Assembly: GCF_026965555.1 (NCBI RefSeq)
Contig: NZ_CP114040.1
Span: 1,488,001-1,552,000, forward strand
DNA length: 64,000 nt
Direction of reading: 5' to 3'
Source of the DNA: Nannocystis punicea
Lineage (GTDB): Bacteria; Myxococcota_A; Polyangia; Nannocystales; Nannocystaceae
In this document: piece by piece, positions 34,614 through 43,199 of the stretch
Numbering within the stretch: the first letter of the stretch is position 1
Layout of the letters: the number at the start of each line of letters is the position of its first letter
The notes under the pieces: generated by a model
The model's database searches: none
Seen by the model: only the letters and a program-made list of their open reading frames with translations
What the model was told of the DNA's origin: nothing
Translations under genes and position numbers: made by a program

Positions 34614-36266
34614 ATGGCCGTTACGTTTCGCCTCGACGATGTCGACCGCGCGTCCGACCGGCGCCCCACTCGCACGCTCGCCGAGGCGCTCGGGGAGGCG
34701 CTCGCGCTCGGCGGAGATCCCGGGCTCGCGGTGATCGACCATGGATCGACGCATCCGCTGCTCGGCGCGGTGCACGTCGCGTTCGCCGAGCATCGCCCGC
34801 TCGTCCTGTCGCCCGACGCGGTGTGGCTGACGATCGCGCAGGGGGTCGCGCAGCATGTCCGGCGGAGCGCGGAGGTCCTGCGCCCGCGGCTCGTCCGTCA
34901 CGCCGGCAAGAAGCAGCTCAGCATCGACGTCGACGGCCCGATGCCGGCCGACCCCGCCGCATGGGCGAGCGTCGTCGCGGCCTTCCGCGGCCGCCTCGCC
35001 GACGAGCTCGGGGAGGGCCGTGCGCGCCTGCTCGAGTGCGACTTCTCGACCAGCACCGAGGTCGAGCTCGTCGCCAGCCAGATCGCGCTGATGGATGTCT
35101 ACAGCGCCTACTTCGATTTCTATATCTATTGCGTGTGCGGGATCCCCGAGATCACCCTGCTCGGTACGCCCGACGACTGGCGGCGGATCCGGCAGCGGAT
35201 CGACGTGCTCGCGGAGCTCGACCTCGAGTTCTGGACGCGTTCGCTGGCGCTGATCACCGACGAGTTCGTGCGCGCCGCGTCCGGTGATCCGGACATCACC
35301 TTCTGGCGGCGGATCTACAAGCCCCGCGACTCGTACGGCAGCGAGCTGATCACCGGCTGGATCGCTCGCCTCTACCCCTATCTTCGCTCCGCAGGGACCG
35401 AGTCGTACGTCAATCCGCTGCTCGGCCTGCCGATCGACGAGCCCCGCGACCTGGGTCCCGACGACGGTTCCTGGTTCTGGGGGCCCGGTATCACCTCGCG
35501 CTCGGTCTCCACGGGGCCGTGCGTCGCGCGCGTCCAGGTGGTCGATCGCGTCCACGACGAGCGCCGCGACCTCGCGCTGCACGGCGGCGTACTCGCGGTC
35601 GCGCAGGACAGCGAGGGCCGGCTGGCTCCGGTCTGCGGGTGGTTTTTACGCTCCGCCCCGTCGATCGCCATGGTCGTCGAGCGCATTCGGGCCGAGCACG
35701 CGTCGACGCCCGCGCCCCCGCTCGACCGCGACCTCGAAGGTCGCGTTCAAGGCCCTGCCGACTTCATCGGCCTCTATCGGGAGATCGGCGAGGCGACCCT
35801 GTTCGCCGCGACCCGTCCGTGGCGGATCCGCCCGATCGCAGAGCACCAGCAGATCGAGTTCTCGTCGCCTCACGACCGGACGATCGACGCGTTGCGATTC
35901 CTCGACCTGCCCGACGGCACCTTCGTCGCGCACACGAGCTTCGGCGCGGGTGAATGCTTGCTCCGCGGGCGAATCGATGCCCTCGAGCCCGGCCCGCCCG
36001 AACAGCTGTCGTACCCCGCCCAGAACTGCCGCTCTCGTCAATCGCTCGACGAGGTCGAGGTGATCGACGGGACGCTCGCGGCGGTCCTCGCGGCCGCCCT
36101 CGATTCCGGCGGCTCCACGGAGCTGCCTTCGACGAAGCGGATGATGGAGGTGCTGCCCGAGTATATGCTCGAGTCGCGTGACATGTTCTGGGCGCGACTT
36201 CGGGGCGCGGCGAGCGAGGCCGAGAAGGTCGAGAAGGACATGTCGGACGAGACAGGTCCTTCGTGA
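34614..36266 (+). CDS. DUF4419 family protein
   Basis: 550 residues from ATG 34614 after CGAGGACCTGCTC. The N-terminal ~370 residues follow the DUF4419 pattern: HPLLGAVHVAFAEHRPLVLS, PDAVWLTIAQGVAQHV, VRHAGKKQL, FSTSTEVE, CGIPEITLLGTPDDW and ITGWIARLYPYL. The last ~180 residues are an added, less conserved part. No signal peptide, metal site or catalytic motif is known for the family. A dispersed palindrome overlaps its 3' end. Function unknown. Confidence 0.85.
   Translation: MAVTFRLDDVDRASDRRPTRTLAEALGEALALGGDPGLAVIDHGSTHPLLGAVHVAFAEHRPLVLSPDAVWLTIAQGVAQHVRRSAEVLRPRLVRHAGKKQLSIDVDGPMPADPAAWASVVAAFRGRLADELGEGRARLLECDFSTSTEVELVASQIALMDVYSAYFDFYIYCVCGIPEITLLGTPDDWRRIRQRIDVLAELDLEFWTRSLALITDEFVRAASGDPDITFWRRIYKPRDSYGSELITGWIARLYPYLRSAGTESYVNPLLGLPIDEPRDLGPDDGSWFWGPGITSRSVSTGPCVARVQVVDRVHDERRDLALHGGVLAVAQDSEGRLAPVCGWFLRSAPSIAMVVERIRAEHASTPAPPLDRDLEGRVQGPADFIGLYREIGEATLFAATRPWRIRPIAEHQQIEFSSPHDRTIDALRFLDLPDGTFVAHTSFGAGECLLRGRIDALEPGPPEQLSYPAQNCRSRQSLDEVEVIDGTLAAVLAAALDSGGSTELPSTKRMMEVLPEYMLESRDMFWARLRGAASEAEKVEKDMSDETGPS
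36234..36261. repeat. Dispersed palindrome, copy in the 3' end of the DUF4419 gene
   Basis: 28 bases: AAGGACATGTCGG, AC, then GAGACAGGTCCTT. The arms pair at 10 of 13 positions. It has the same length and outer arms (AAGGACATGT ... GTCCTT) as the copy at 41450, and ends five bases before the end of the gene's stop codon. Confidence 0.65.
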
Positions 36267-36269
36267 CAG

Positions 36270-39200
36270 CTAGCGGCGCGTGGTGCGGACGAACAGCAGG
36301 TTGTAATTGCCGACGCCGACGATGTCGGGTCGGCCGTCGCCGTCGATGTCGGGGAACTGGACCGCGGCGAGCTTGTGCTCGCTGACGCGGACCTTGGCCG
36401 GCCGGTCGTCGCCGAGCAGCCACACGAAGGTGCCGGCATCCTCGGTGGTCACGAGGTCGTAGCGGCCGTCGGCGTCGGCGTCGCCGACCTGTCGCAGCGC
36501 GCCCTCGACCAGCGACTCGTGCTGCACGAGGGCGACGCGCTGCTGTGGGTCGCCGTCGACGTGGCGGTAGACCGTGGTGCCCTCGTGCGAGAGGAGCTCG
36601 ACCCGCCCGTCGGCGCCGCGCGGGCTGAACAGCGCGGTGGTCCCCGGTATCGTCTCGGGCTCGGCCCACGTGCGGGGCCCGTCGGGGCGGATCAGCAGCG
36701 CCGGGCGCTGCGAGGGCGGGCGGATCAGCAGCTCGAACGCGCCGTCGCCGTCGACGTCGCCGACCTCGAGCGCGCCCCGCTCGAGCCCGACCACCGCCGC
36801 CGCCTGCGTCCACGGGCCGAAGCTCAGCGGCTCGGTGCCATACGCGACGTACAGGGTCAGCTGGTCCCAGGGCGGGAGGATGTAGGCGAGCGCCAGGACG
36901 TCGGGCAGGCCGTCGTGATCGACGTCGTCGATGGCGAGATCCTCGACCTTCTCGAGCGAGCCGAGCAGATCCAGGAGCAGGGATTGCCCGCCTGCAGGGC
37001 CCAGGCGGTGGAGCTCGATGGCATAACCGTTGACCGCCGAGATCAGCTCGGGGGCGCCGTCGCCGTCGAGGTCGCCGATCGCGATCCCGCCGTTGGGGTT
37101 GTCGCCGTTGACGCCGTCGGCGCGGGTCAGCGCCGCGTCCTCGCTGCCCCACAAGACCGACAGGCCGCCGCCCTCCCGGCGGCACACTGTCACGAGGTCG
37201 TCGTACCCGTCCTGATCGATGTCGGCGGCCGCGAGCTCGGCCACGTCGCCGTGGAAGTTGAATGGGTCCTCGGCCTCGACCGGCCGCACCACGTCGCGGA
37301 ACAGATGGATCTGCACCCCTTCCTCCCCGAGCGACACCAGGTCGAATTGCGCGTCCGGCCGGGACGCCAGCGCGAGCACCATGCCGTCGGCGAGACGGGC
37401 GAAGGACCCCTCGGTCTCGAAGCGCTTGGCGCCGAGGCCGCGCTGGTAGTAGAAGTTGAAGCTGCCGAGCTGCACTGCGTCGAGCCGGCCGTCGCCGTCG
37501 ATGTCGTGCAGGTGGGAAGGGCCGCCGATGTCGGGCGACAGGAGAGCGACGGGCGCGTCGTCGAGCATCCCCGACACCACGATCGCGCCGCCATTCGTCA
37601 TGAGCAGGACCTCGGGCGCGCCGTCGTCGTCGATGTCCCCCGCGGCCAGGCGATGCAGGCGGATGTCCTCGGCGGATACGCCCGACAATGTCGTCAGGTC
37701 GTGCTCGACGCCGAGGCTGTAGCCCTCGCCGTCGGGGCTCGCGTGGACCAGCACGGGCGCCTCGTCGCGCGTCCCCAGGATCAGCGGCTCGTCGACGCCG
37801 TCCCCGTCGAAATCGACCGCGATTACCATGGCGGCGGCGAGCCCCTCGCCGAGGACGCGCTCCTCGAGGAGGCTGCCGTCGGCGGCGAATCGCAGCACTG
37901 CCGCCGGGGCGAGCTCCGGCGGGAAGGTGTGATGATTGGCGGGCACTGCGACCACGACTGCGGGCGTGTCCGGCCCCGTGCGCAGCGGCGTCAACGCGCG
38001 CGAGGTCACGTTCGTCGGCACCGGCGAGCCGGGCGGCTGCGGCCCGCCCTCGCTGCCCAGCGCGACGGACAGCGATTGCTCGCCGGCGACGAGGACGTCC
38101 GGCAAGCCGTCGCCGGTCAGCTCGGCGATCGCCAGCGACAACGCCGACGATTGTGACCAGGCGGCGAGCGCCTGCAGCCCGGGCTCGGCGCGACCGCGGT
38201 AGACGCGGACCTGCCCCGACCCCGAGGCGACCACGTCGAGCAGATGATCGCCGTCGAGATCGCCGGTCACCAGCGCCGATTCGCCATAGTCGCCCGTGAT
38301 GCCCCCGGCGCTGCCGATCTGGAGCGGCGCCATGCCACGGGCGTACGCGTACCGCGTCACGAACCCCTCGCCGCCGACGAGCATTCCGCTGTCCGTGCCG
38401 CCGCCGACCCAGGTCGAGACCCGGTGCAGCGGATCCTCGGTGCGACCGAGCCACGCCGCTCCCTTGCCGTACCACGTGGTGAGCACCTCGCCCCCCGGCA
38501 CGCTGACCCCGGCCAGGCCGCCGGTGGCGACCGGCGCCGCCGCCAGCCCCTGGCCGCTCAGCCAGATCCTGTTGAACGGCAGCGACGTCGGGCTCGAGAG
38601 CCGGCCCGTGCCGTCGTTGCGGTGCAGCTCGACGCTCTCCGAGAGCCCGCGCGTGAGCGCGTCGAGGTCGCCGTCGCCGTCGTGATCGGCGAGCGCCACG
38701 GACAGCATGAAGGTCCGGGCCGTGCTCGTGCTCGCAGGCATCAGCGCGCCGTCCCCCGCGCCGCGCAGCACCTGCAGCGCCCCGTCCCTCGCGCCGACGA
38801 CGTCGAGGTGCGAATCGCCGTCGACGTCCCCGAGAGCGAGCCTGCTGGGACCCTTGCCCGCGGGATAGGTCCGCACCGCGCCGGTCCGCGGATCGATCAC
38901 CGCGACCTCCCCGAGCTTGTGCAACCCGGCGATCAGCTCGCGCCGCCCGTCGCCGTCGAGATCGCCGCTGACGAGCGCCAGCGACACGTCCGGCAGCGGA
39001 ATGTCCCGCCTTCGCTCGAGCCGCCCGTCGCCGTCGACGCCGAAGATCGCCGCCAGCGGCACACCGTCGAAGAGCACCGCGAACTCGCCGTCCAGCGGCG
39101 CGACGGCCAGCGGGACCTCGGCGAAGAGCATCGCCGAGCGCCAGCCGGTGCGGCCGCCGACGACGACTTGCCGCGAGGTGTCGCCGGTCAGCGCGACCAT

Positions 39201-39407
39201 CTCGTCCTCACCGTCACCGTCGAGGTCGACCGCCGCCGCGTCCGCGACCCGGGTGGCGAGGTCGAGCCAGCGCTCGTCCGTGCACAACGCCGCGAGCGGC
39301 CAACAATCACCATCGTCGCCACAACCCGCCGCCAGGGCCAGCGCAATGCTCGCCGCATGGGGCGAAAACGAGCGCGAGCGGAGCGGCCGAACCATGCGAG
39401 GCGCCAT
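36270..39407 (-). CDS. FG-GAP/VCBS repeat lipoprotein
   Basis: 1045 residues from the ATG at 39407 (39395 is the alternative). Signal ending in the lipobox LAAGC, then CGDDGDC. The rest is about twenty FG-GAP/VCBS-type blades, each with a calcium-binding-like D-x-DGDG-x-x-(D/E) loop (DLDGDGEDEMV, DVDGDSHLDVV, DIDGDGRPDIVG), folding as one or more beta-propellers of the integrin-alpha type. Likely anchored on the outer surface and calcium-dependent, with a binding or adhesive role. There is no enzyme domain. Its end faces the DUF4419 gene three bases away (convergent). Confidence 0.88.
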   Translation of the reverse strand: MAPRMVRPLRSRSFSPHAASIALALAAGCGDDGDCWPLAALCTDERWLDLATRVADAAAVDLDGDGEDEMVALTGDTSRQVVVGGRTGWRSAMLFAEVPLAVAPLDGEFAVLFDGVPLAAIFGVDGDGRLERRRDIPLPDVSLALVSGDLDGDGRRELIAGLHKLGEVAVIDPRTGAVRTYPAGKGPSRLALGDVDGDSHLDVVGARDGALQVLRGAGDGALMPASTSTARTFMLSVALADHDGDGDLDALTRGLSESVELHRNDGTGRLSSPTSLPFNRIWLSGQGLAAAPVATGGLAGVSVPGGEVLTTWYGKGAAWLGRTEDPLHRVSTWVGGGTDSGMLVGGEGFVTRYAYARGMAPLQIGSAGGITGDYGESALVTGDLDGDHLLDVVASGSGQVRVYRGRAEPGLQALAAWSQSSALSLAIAELTGDGLPDVLVAGEQSLSVALGSEGGPQPPGSPVPTNVTSRALTPLRTGPDTPAVVVAVPANHHTFPPELAPAAVLRFAADGSLLEERVLGEGLAAAMVIAVDFDGDGVDEPLILGTRDEAPVLVHASPDGEGYSLGVEHDLTTLSGVSAEDIRLHRLAAGDIDDDGAPEVLLMTNGGAIVVSGMLDDAPVALLSPDIGGPSHLHDIDGDGRLDAVQLGSFNFYYQRGLGAKRFETEGSFARLADGMVLALASRPDAQFDLVSLGEEGVQIHLFRDVVRPVEAEDPFNFHGDVAELAAADIDQDGYDDLVTVCRREGGGLSVLWGSEDAALTRADGVNGDNPNGGIAIGDLDGDGAPELISAVNGYAIELHRLGPAGGQSLLLDLLGSLEKVEDLAIDDVDHDGLPDVLALAYILPPWDQLTLYVAYGTEPLSFGPWTQAAAVVGLERGALEVGDVDGDGAFELLIRPPSQRPALLIRPDGPRTWAEPETIPGTTALFSPRGADGRVELLSHEGTTVYRHVDGDPQQRVALVQHESLVEGALRQVGDADADGRYDLVTTEDAGTFVWLLGDDRPAKVRVSEHKLAAVQFPDIDGDGRPDIVGVGNYNLLFVRTTRR

Positions 39408-39866
39408 GAGCCCGCTGAAGGTGCACGCCGGCCTCTCCCCGCGCAAGCAACCCCCGCCGCGACGCCGCAAACCACGTCCCGCGGCCCTCCGCGGGCCCTG
39501 CGCGGCCGGCTGGCGCCGATCCACGAAGTTCATGACCGGTCCGACGAGGCTGGAGGAACCGGCGAAATCTTCACAGGTGAATCATCGGTGCGAGCAAGAC
39601 ATGTCCTGAAAGACATATGGAGCATTTCTGCCGGCAGGCGATGCGCCGCCCGTCCGGAAGAGCGTCGAGGTCGAGCGATCGACGGCCGTGCGAGGCGACG
39701 CGCGTCGACTCTCGGGGGCGGCAGGAAGGCGAGACCCGCACTGTCGCAGCGCGGCCACGCAGGTCGACGTCGGCGCGGGCGAGCTCGGCGGGCGCAGGTT
39801 CGCGCCGCCGAGGCGATGCGCCGCCGCGGGCCTCGAGCGGCCGGAATGTGTATCCTCCTCGCCGGC
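39408..39866. other. Divergent intergenic region, 459 bases
   Basis: Lies between the FG-GAP gene and the Cys-rich lipoprotein gene. The open frames are continuations or shadows of the neighbours. The middle (39560-39640) is AT-richer and carries a degenerate copy of the dispersed palindrome, which may lie in the promoter of one or both genes. Confidence 0.5.
39596..39620. repeat. Dispersed palindrome, degenerate copy in divergent promoter region
   Basis: AAGACATGTCCTG, then AAAGACATAT. It keeps the GACATGTCCT core of the family, but the second arm has decayed. Confidence 0.5.
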
Positions 39867-41429
39867 ATGCCTCACCCCGCTCTCGCGTACCGCACCGCGC
39901 TCGTGGTCGCCTTGTTCGCGCTCGCCGGTTGCAGCCGCGGCTGCAGCCTCGAACCGGCCGACCCTTGCGACGAGGACGGCGACTGCGACGCCCCCGAGAC
40001 CTGCCTGCGTGGTTATTGCCGGAGCCCGCACTTCGTCGCGCTCGACCGCGAGTGTCGGGCCGCTCCGGACTGCCGCGAGAAGGGCAACTGCGGGGCGCTG
40101 ATCGTCCGCAGCTTCCTCGGCGCCGACAACAGCCTCGAGTGCGGGGCCGTCGACGAGGCCGACTGCCGCGCCGCCCAGGTCTGCGCGACGTACGGCAAGT
40201 GCTCGATGTACGACGGCTTCTGCGTGGCCGCGAAGGACGAGGACTGCGTCGCCTCGCAGCGCTGCGGGAGCCACGAAGAGTGCAGCGTCGACTCCTTCGA
40301 GTGCGTGCGCCGCTGGCCCGAATGCTCGCGGTTCTCGCCGCCCCCCGGCGCCCCGGGCTGGTATCAGGCGGCGGAAGCGGCGGTCGTCGTCGACATGCAA
40401 CGGATGGGCGGACCGTGGCAGCCGGGCGCGGTCGAGTCGGCAGTGATCGCGTGCGAGGCCCGGCTCGCGCAGGGCGGCTGGAGCCGGGTGCGGCTCGCAG
40501 GGCGCTGCAAGGACGGCCCCGGGTTCAGGAGCGAGCCGGCGACTTTCTTGCTGTCCGGCGTGCGCCTGGCCCCGGGCGACGAGCTCGCCGTGGCCGTGCA
40601 AGCGAACAACGAGCGCGGCCGGGCGTCGAGCGACTCGTTCGTCAAGGCCAAGTACACCGGCGCCTCGCCGTTCCAGGGCGGGGCGGGCGAGGAGACGCTG
40701 ATCTGCCACGTGGTCGCCCGCGAGGTCGCGCGCTCGCTCGTCGCCGACGCGCTCACCCGCGCCGGCGAGGAGCTGTCCGGGGTGAGAGCGATCCGCCCCC
40801 GGAGCTTCGGGCCGCCGCCGCTCGAGCGAGCGCGCGAGGCCATCGGCGAGGCCGCAGTGTGGATGGGCTGGACCGACCCCGAGGTCGGCGCGCTCCTGCA
40901 GCAGACGACCGAGGTCGAGCAGGCGTGGCGCCAGCATCTGGTCGCCTGGCTCACCGCGCTGCGCGAGCAGGCCACGCCCCCGGGCGCCGCGGCCAGAGCC
41001 GAGAAGCTGGCGATCCAGGCCACCGCGCACGTGTGCGGCGAACGGCTGGCCGCGCTCCGTAAAGGCGCTCGCCCAACCGAGGCGTCCGCCTGCGGCCTCG
41101 AGCTCACGGTCACCAACCGGGGCAAGGCCGCGGAGACTTTTGCTCCGCGGTTCTTCGAGATGGAGTGGCTCAGCGTCGTCGGCGGCGTGGCCGAGCGCGT
41201 GGAGGTGGAGCCGATCGGCGGCGTGCGCGTCGTCGAGCTGCCCGCGCGCGGCACCGCCAAGTTCGTGCTCACCGGCAAGGAGAAGGACCTCCCGCTCGCC
41301 ACCAGCGCCCCCGGCGACTTCACGCTGCTGCACGGCCGCGTCACATTTTTCAGTGAAATCACGCTGCGCGCCGAGCCGGCCGCGGATCGACCGTCCGGCA
41401 AGAAGGCGAAGCAGACGAAGCGCAAATAG
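39867..41429 (+). CDS. Cys-rich lipoprotein with long C-terminal region of unknown function
   Basis: 520 residues from MPHPALAYRT; an ATG seven codons upstream is possible. The signal ends in LAGC. Residues ~20-165 contain about 20 Cys in short loops (DEDGDCDAPETC, CRAAPDCREKGNC), a disulfide-rich surface module; the sequence does not show where it binds. The remaining ~350 residues are mixed helix and strand, with Val/Ala-rich helices. The last ~120 look like a beta-sandwich (ELTVTNRGKAAETF, AKFVLTGK), ending in a Lys-rich tail. Probably anchored outside the cell; function unknown. Confidence 0.75.
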   Translation: MPHPALAYRTALVVALFALAGCSRGCSLEPADPCDEDGDCDAPETCLRGYCRSPHFVALDRECRAAPDCREKGNCGALIVRSFLGADNSLECGAVDEADCRAAQVCATYGKCSMYDGFCVAAKDEDCVASQRCGSHEECSVDSFECVRRWPECSRFSPPPGAPGWYQAAEAAVVVDMQRMGGPWQPGAVESAVIACEARLAQGGWSRVRLAGRCKDGPGFRSEPATFLLSGVRLAPGDELAVAVQANNERGRASSDSFVKAKYTGASPFQGGAGEETLICHVVAREVARSLVADALTRAGEELSGVRAIRPRSFGPPPLERAREAIGEAAVWMGWTDPEVGALLQQTTEVEQAWRQHLVAWLTALREQATPPGAAARAEKLAIQATAHVCGERLAALRKGARPTEASACGLELTVTNRGKAAETFAPRFFEMEWLSVVGGVAERVEVEPIGGVRVVELPARGTAKFVLTGKEKDLPLATSAPGDFTLLHGRVTFFSEITLRAEPAADRPSGKKAKQTKRK

Positions 41430-41449
41430 CCGCGGCGGCGCAGCTCACA

Positions 41450-41477
41450 AAGGACATGTTCTAAAGAACATGTCCTT
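41450..41477. repeat. Perfect palindrome between convergent genes (best copy of dispersed family)
   Basis: AAGGACATGTTCT and AGAACATGTCCTT are exact inverted 13-base arms around AA. The site sits 20 bases after one stop codon and 36 before the convergent one, so as RNA it could form a hairpin and act as a two-way terminator; as DNA it could be a protein-binding operator. No T-run follows on either side. Confidence 0.75.
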
Positions 41478-41512
41478 GAGGCAATCCATGGAGACCTGGG
41501 CCGATTCGGCCC

Positions 41513-42229
41513 TCACGCGGGGAACGCCTCGGCCACGCTGGCGGCGATGCGCGCGTGGGCCTCGTCGCGCAGCGGCTCGCCGTGGGCGCTGATCAGGTGG
41601 CGGAACGGCAGGGCGAGCAACCGGCGGAAGTCGTCCGGGCTCGGCTCGCAGGCGTGACGCCACGTCGCCGGGACGTTGGCGGGGCGGATGAAACCCTGGG
41701 TCGCGAACAGCTCGCCGCACTGCGGCGAGAAGAAGCGGTCGACGTGGGTCCAGTTCTGGATCGCGTCGCAGGTGATGAGAATTCCGCCCTCGCGGGCGAG
41801 CAGGATCGCGGCCTCGGGGAAGCGCGCGGAGGTGAACTCGAACACCTGGCCGTCGGCCAGCGGGAACGGCCCGCCGGGCGCGAGCGTCCGCCCGGTCTCG
41901 CGGCCGTCGACGTGGGTCGCCCCCGCGAGCGCCCACAGCTCGGCGCCGTAGCGGTCGCAGTAGAACGGGTCGTCGCGGCCGTGGAAGGCCCCGAGTCGAA
42001 CGACGTGGCGGACCTGCCCGAGCCGCTCGAGCGCGGCCAGACCGTCGTCGTCGAGGCGCACCGTGTTCAGCAGGGTCAGCGCCCCGTCCTCGCGGACGAC
42101 GGTCATCGTCCGGCTGGTCTGGATGTCGACGCCGGCGTGGTGCGTCCGGTTGGTGCCGACGACGAAGAAGACCTCGGGGAACGCGGCCTGTAACTCCCCG
42201 TGCGGCCATGCTGGGCTGTACTCGAACAT
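41513..42229 (-). CDS. Metallo-beta-lactamase-fold-like protein with degenerate metal site
   Basis: 238 residues from ATG 42229. The alternation of strands and loops (FFVVGTNRTH, HVVRLGAFHGRDD, FEFTSARFPEAAILL, GGILITCDAIQNW, HLISAHGEPLRDEA) follows an MBL-fold hydrolase. However, the HxHxDH metal motif is not intact: HVVRLGAFHGRDDPF stands in its place. It resembles DUF4336-like members of that superfamily. A non-classical or non-catalytic member is most likely. No signal peptide. It is convergent with the Cys-rich lipoprotein gene. Confidence 0.6.
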   Translation of the reverse strand: MFEYSPAWPHGELQAAFPEVFFVVGTNRTHHAGVDIQTSRTMTVVREDGALTLLNTVRLDDDGLAALERLGQVRHVVRLGAFHGRDDPFYCDRYGAELWALAGATHVDGRETGRTLAPGGPFPLADGQVFEFTSARFPEAAILLAREGGILITCDAIQNWTHVDRFFSPQCGELFATQGFIRPANVPATWRHACEPSPDDFRRLLALPFRHLISAHGEPLRDEAHARIAASVAEAFPA

Positions 42230-42398
42230 CGGCGCAGCTTGCCGCCGCGGTCGCGTGCGGTCAATCGCGCCGCTCTCCGGCAGGCCGTCGGCGAGCTCGC
42301 GGGCGCGTGTGAATGGACCATGCGCGCGGGCTTGCCAGCGCAGTCACGGTCCGGTAATTCATCTCCCCCAGGCGGCTGGAGCGGGCTATCGTGTGAGC

Positions 42399-42581
42399 AT
42401 GTCGGCTCTCGCCGCCCGTGACGAATCCGGAGTCGCCGCTCGTCGACTCGACGTCCGGGCGGCCGTGCGCCGGGCTCGGGCGGACTGCGTGGTGCACGAG
42501 CGGGTGTTCCACGACCGATGCGGCGACTACGATCCCGAGCGCCACGCCGTCCTCTGCCCCGGGAGCCCGCCGCATGTCTGA
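42399..42581 (+). CDS. Small ORF (60 codons) overlapping the nucleotidyltransferase gene
   Basis: ATG 42399; stop TGA 42579-42581, inside the next gene, giving an 8-base ATGTCTGA overlap typical of translational coupling. The peptide is charged, with VVHERVFHDRCGDYDPERHA near its end. It could be a partner of the nucleotidyltransferase-like protein (toxin-antitoxin pairs have this layout) or chance; no family is recognised. Confidence 0.4.
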   Translation: MSALAARDESGVAARRLDVRAAVRRARADCVVHERVFHDRCGDYDPERHAVLCPGSPPHV

Positions 42582-43125
42582 GCGTCCCCGCGTCGACGAC
42601 CCGACGATCGCGCCCACGGACGAGCCGGTTGCTTGCGAGCCGCTGCCGGCGACCTTGCGCGCCGAGTACCTCGCCACCATCCGCGACCTCCTCGCGGTCG
42701 ACGTCCCGGTATGCGTGATCGGCAGCTTCGCTCTGCTGTTGCGCGGCGTCGATCTCGGCGGGTACTGCTTCACCGACTGTGACCTCCTCCTCGACGGCAG
42801 CCTCGCCGTCGCCTGCCGCGCCGCCGAACGCCTCGCCGCCACCGGCCACGCGCTGGAGGTGTGGGGTGTCCCGCTCGCAGTCCCGGTCGACCCGCGCGTC
42901 CTCGCCGGCAAGGTCTACTTCCGGGCCACTCGTGGTCCTGCCGACCTCGACCTCACCCACGAGCTCGGCGAGGAAGGCCTGGTCGCCCAGCTCCGCAGCG
43001 CCGCGCCGGTCGACGGCGTCACGGTCGCCGCGGTCGACGCAGTGCTCGCCTCGAAGCGCGCCCGCGGGACCGCCCGCGACCTCGCGCTCCTGTCCATCCT
43101 CCAGGCCTCGAGCCCTGCTCGTTGA
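42574..43125 (+). CDS. Nucleotidyltransferase-fold protein
   Basis: 183 residues from MSERPRVDDP. VCVIGSFALLLRGVDLG, then CFTDCDLLLDG, is a relaxed form of the nucleotidyltransferase core (GS-x(n)-D-x-D), as in AbiEii-like and 'nucleotidyl transferase AbiEii/AbiGii' proteins. ATRGPADLDLTHEL may give the third acidic strand. These proteins often act on tRNA or proteins in toxin-antitoxin or defence systems. The upstream ORF, overlapping by eight bases, may be its partner. Strong evidence of activity is lacking. Confidence 0.6.
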   Translation: MSERPRVDDPTIAPTDEPVACEPLPATLRAEYLATIRDLLAVDVPVCVIGSFALLLRGVDLGGYCFTDCDLLLDGSLAVACRAAERLAATGHALEVWGVPLAVPVDPRVLAGKVYFRATRGPADLDLTHELGEEGLVAQLRSAAPVDGVTVAAVDAVLASKRARGTARDLALLSILQASSPAR

Positions 43126-43199
43126 GCGCGCTCCGTGGCGGCGCTCTGCATCGCGTGCCCGCACCGCGCCCTGGTCTGCGCCGCGTCGACGCCCGACAG

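Noticed and set aside
36181..36190. ACATGTTC next to the palindrome copy at 36234
   Set aside because: It codes conserved residues of the DUF4419 C-terminus (RDMFWA) and has no inverted partner.
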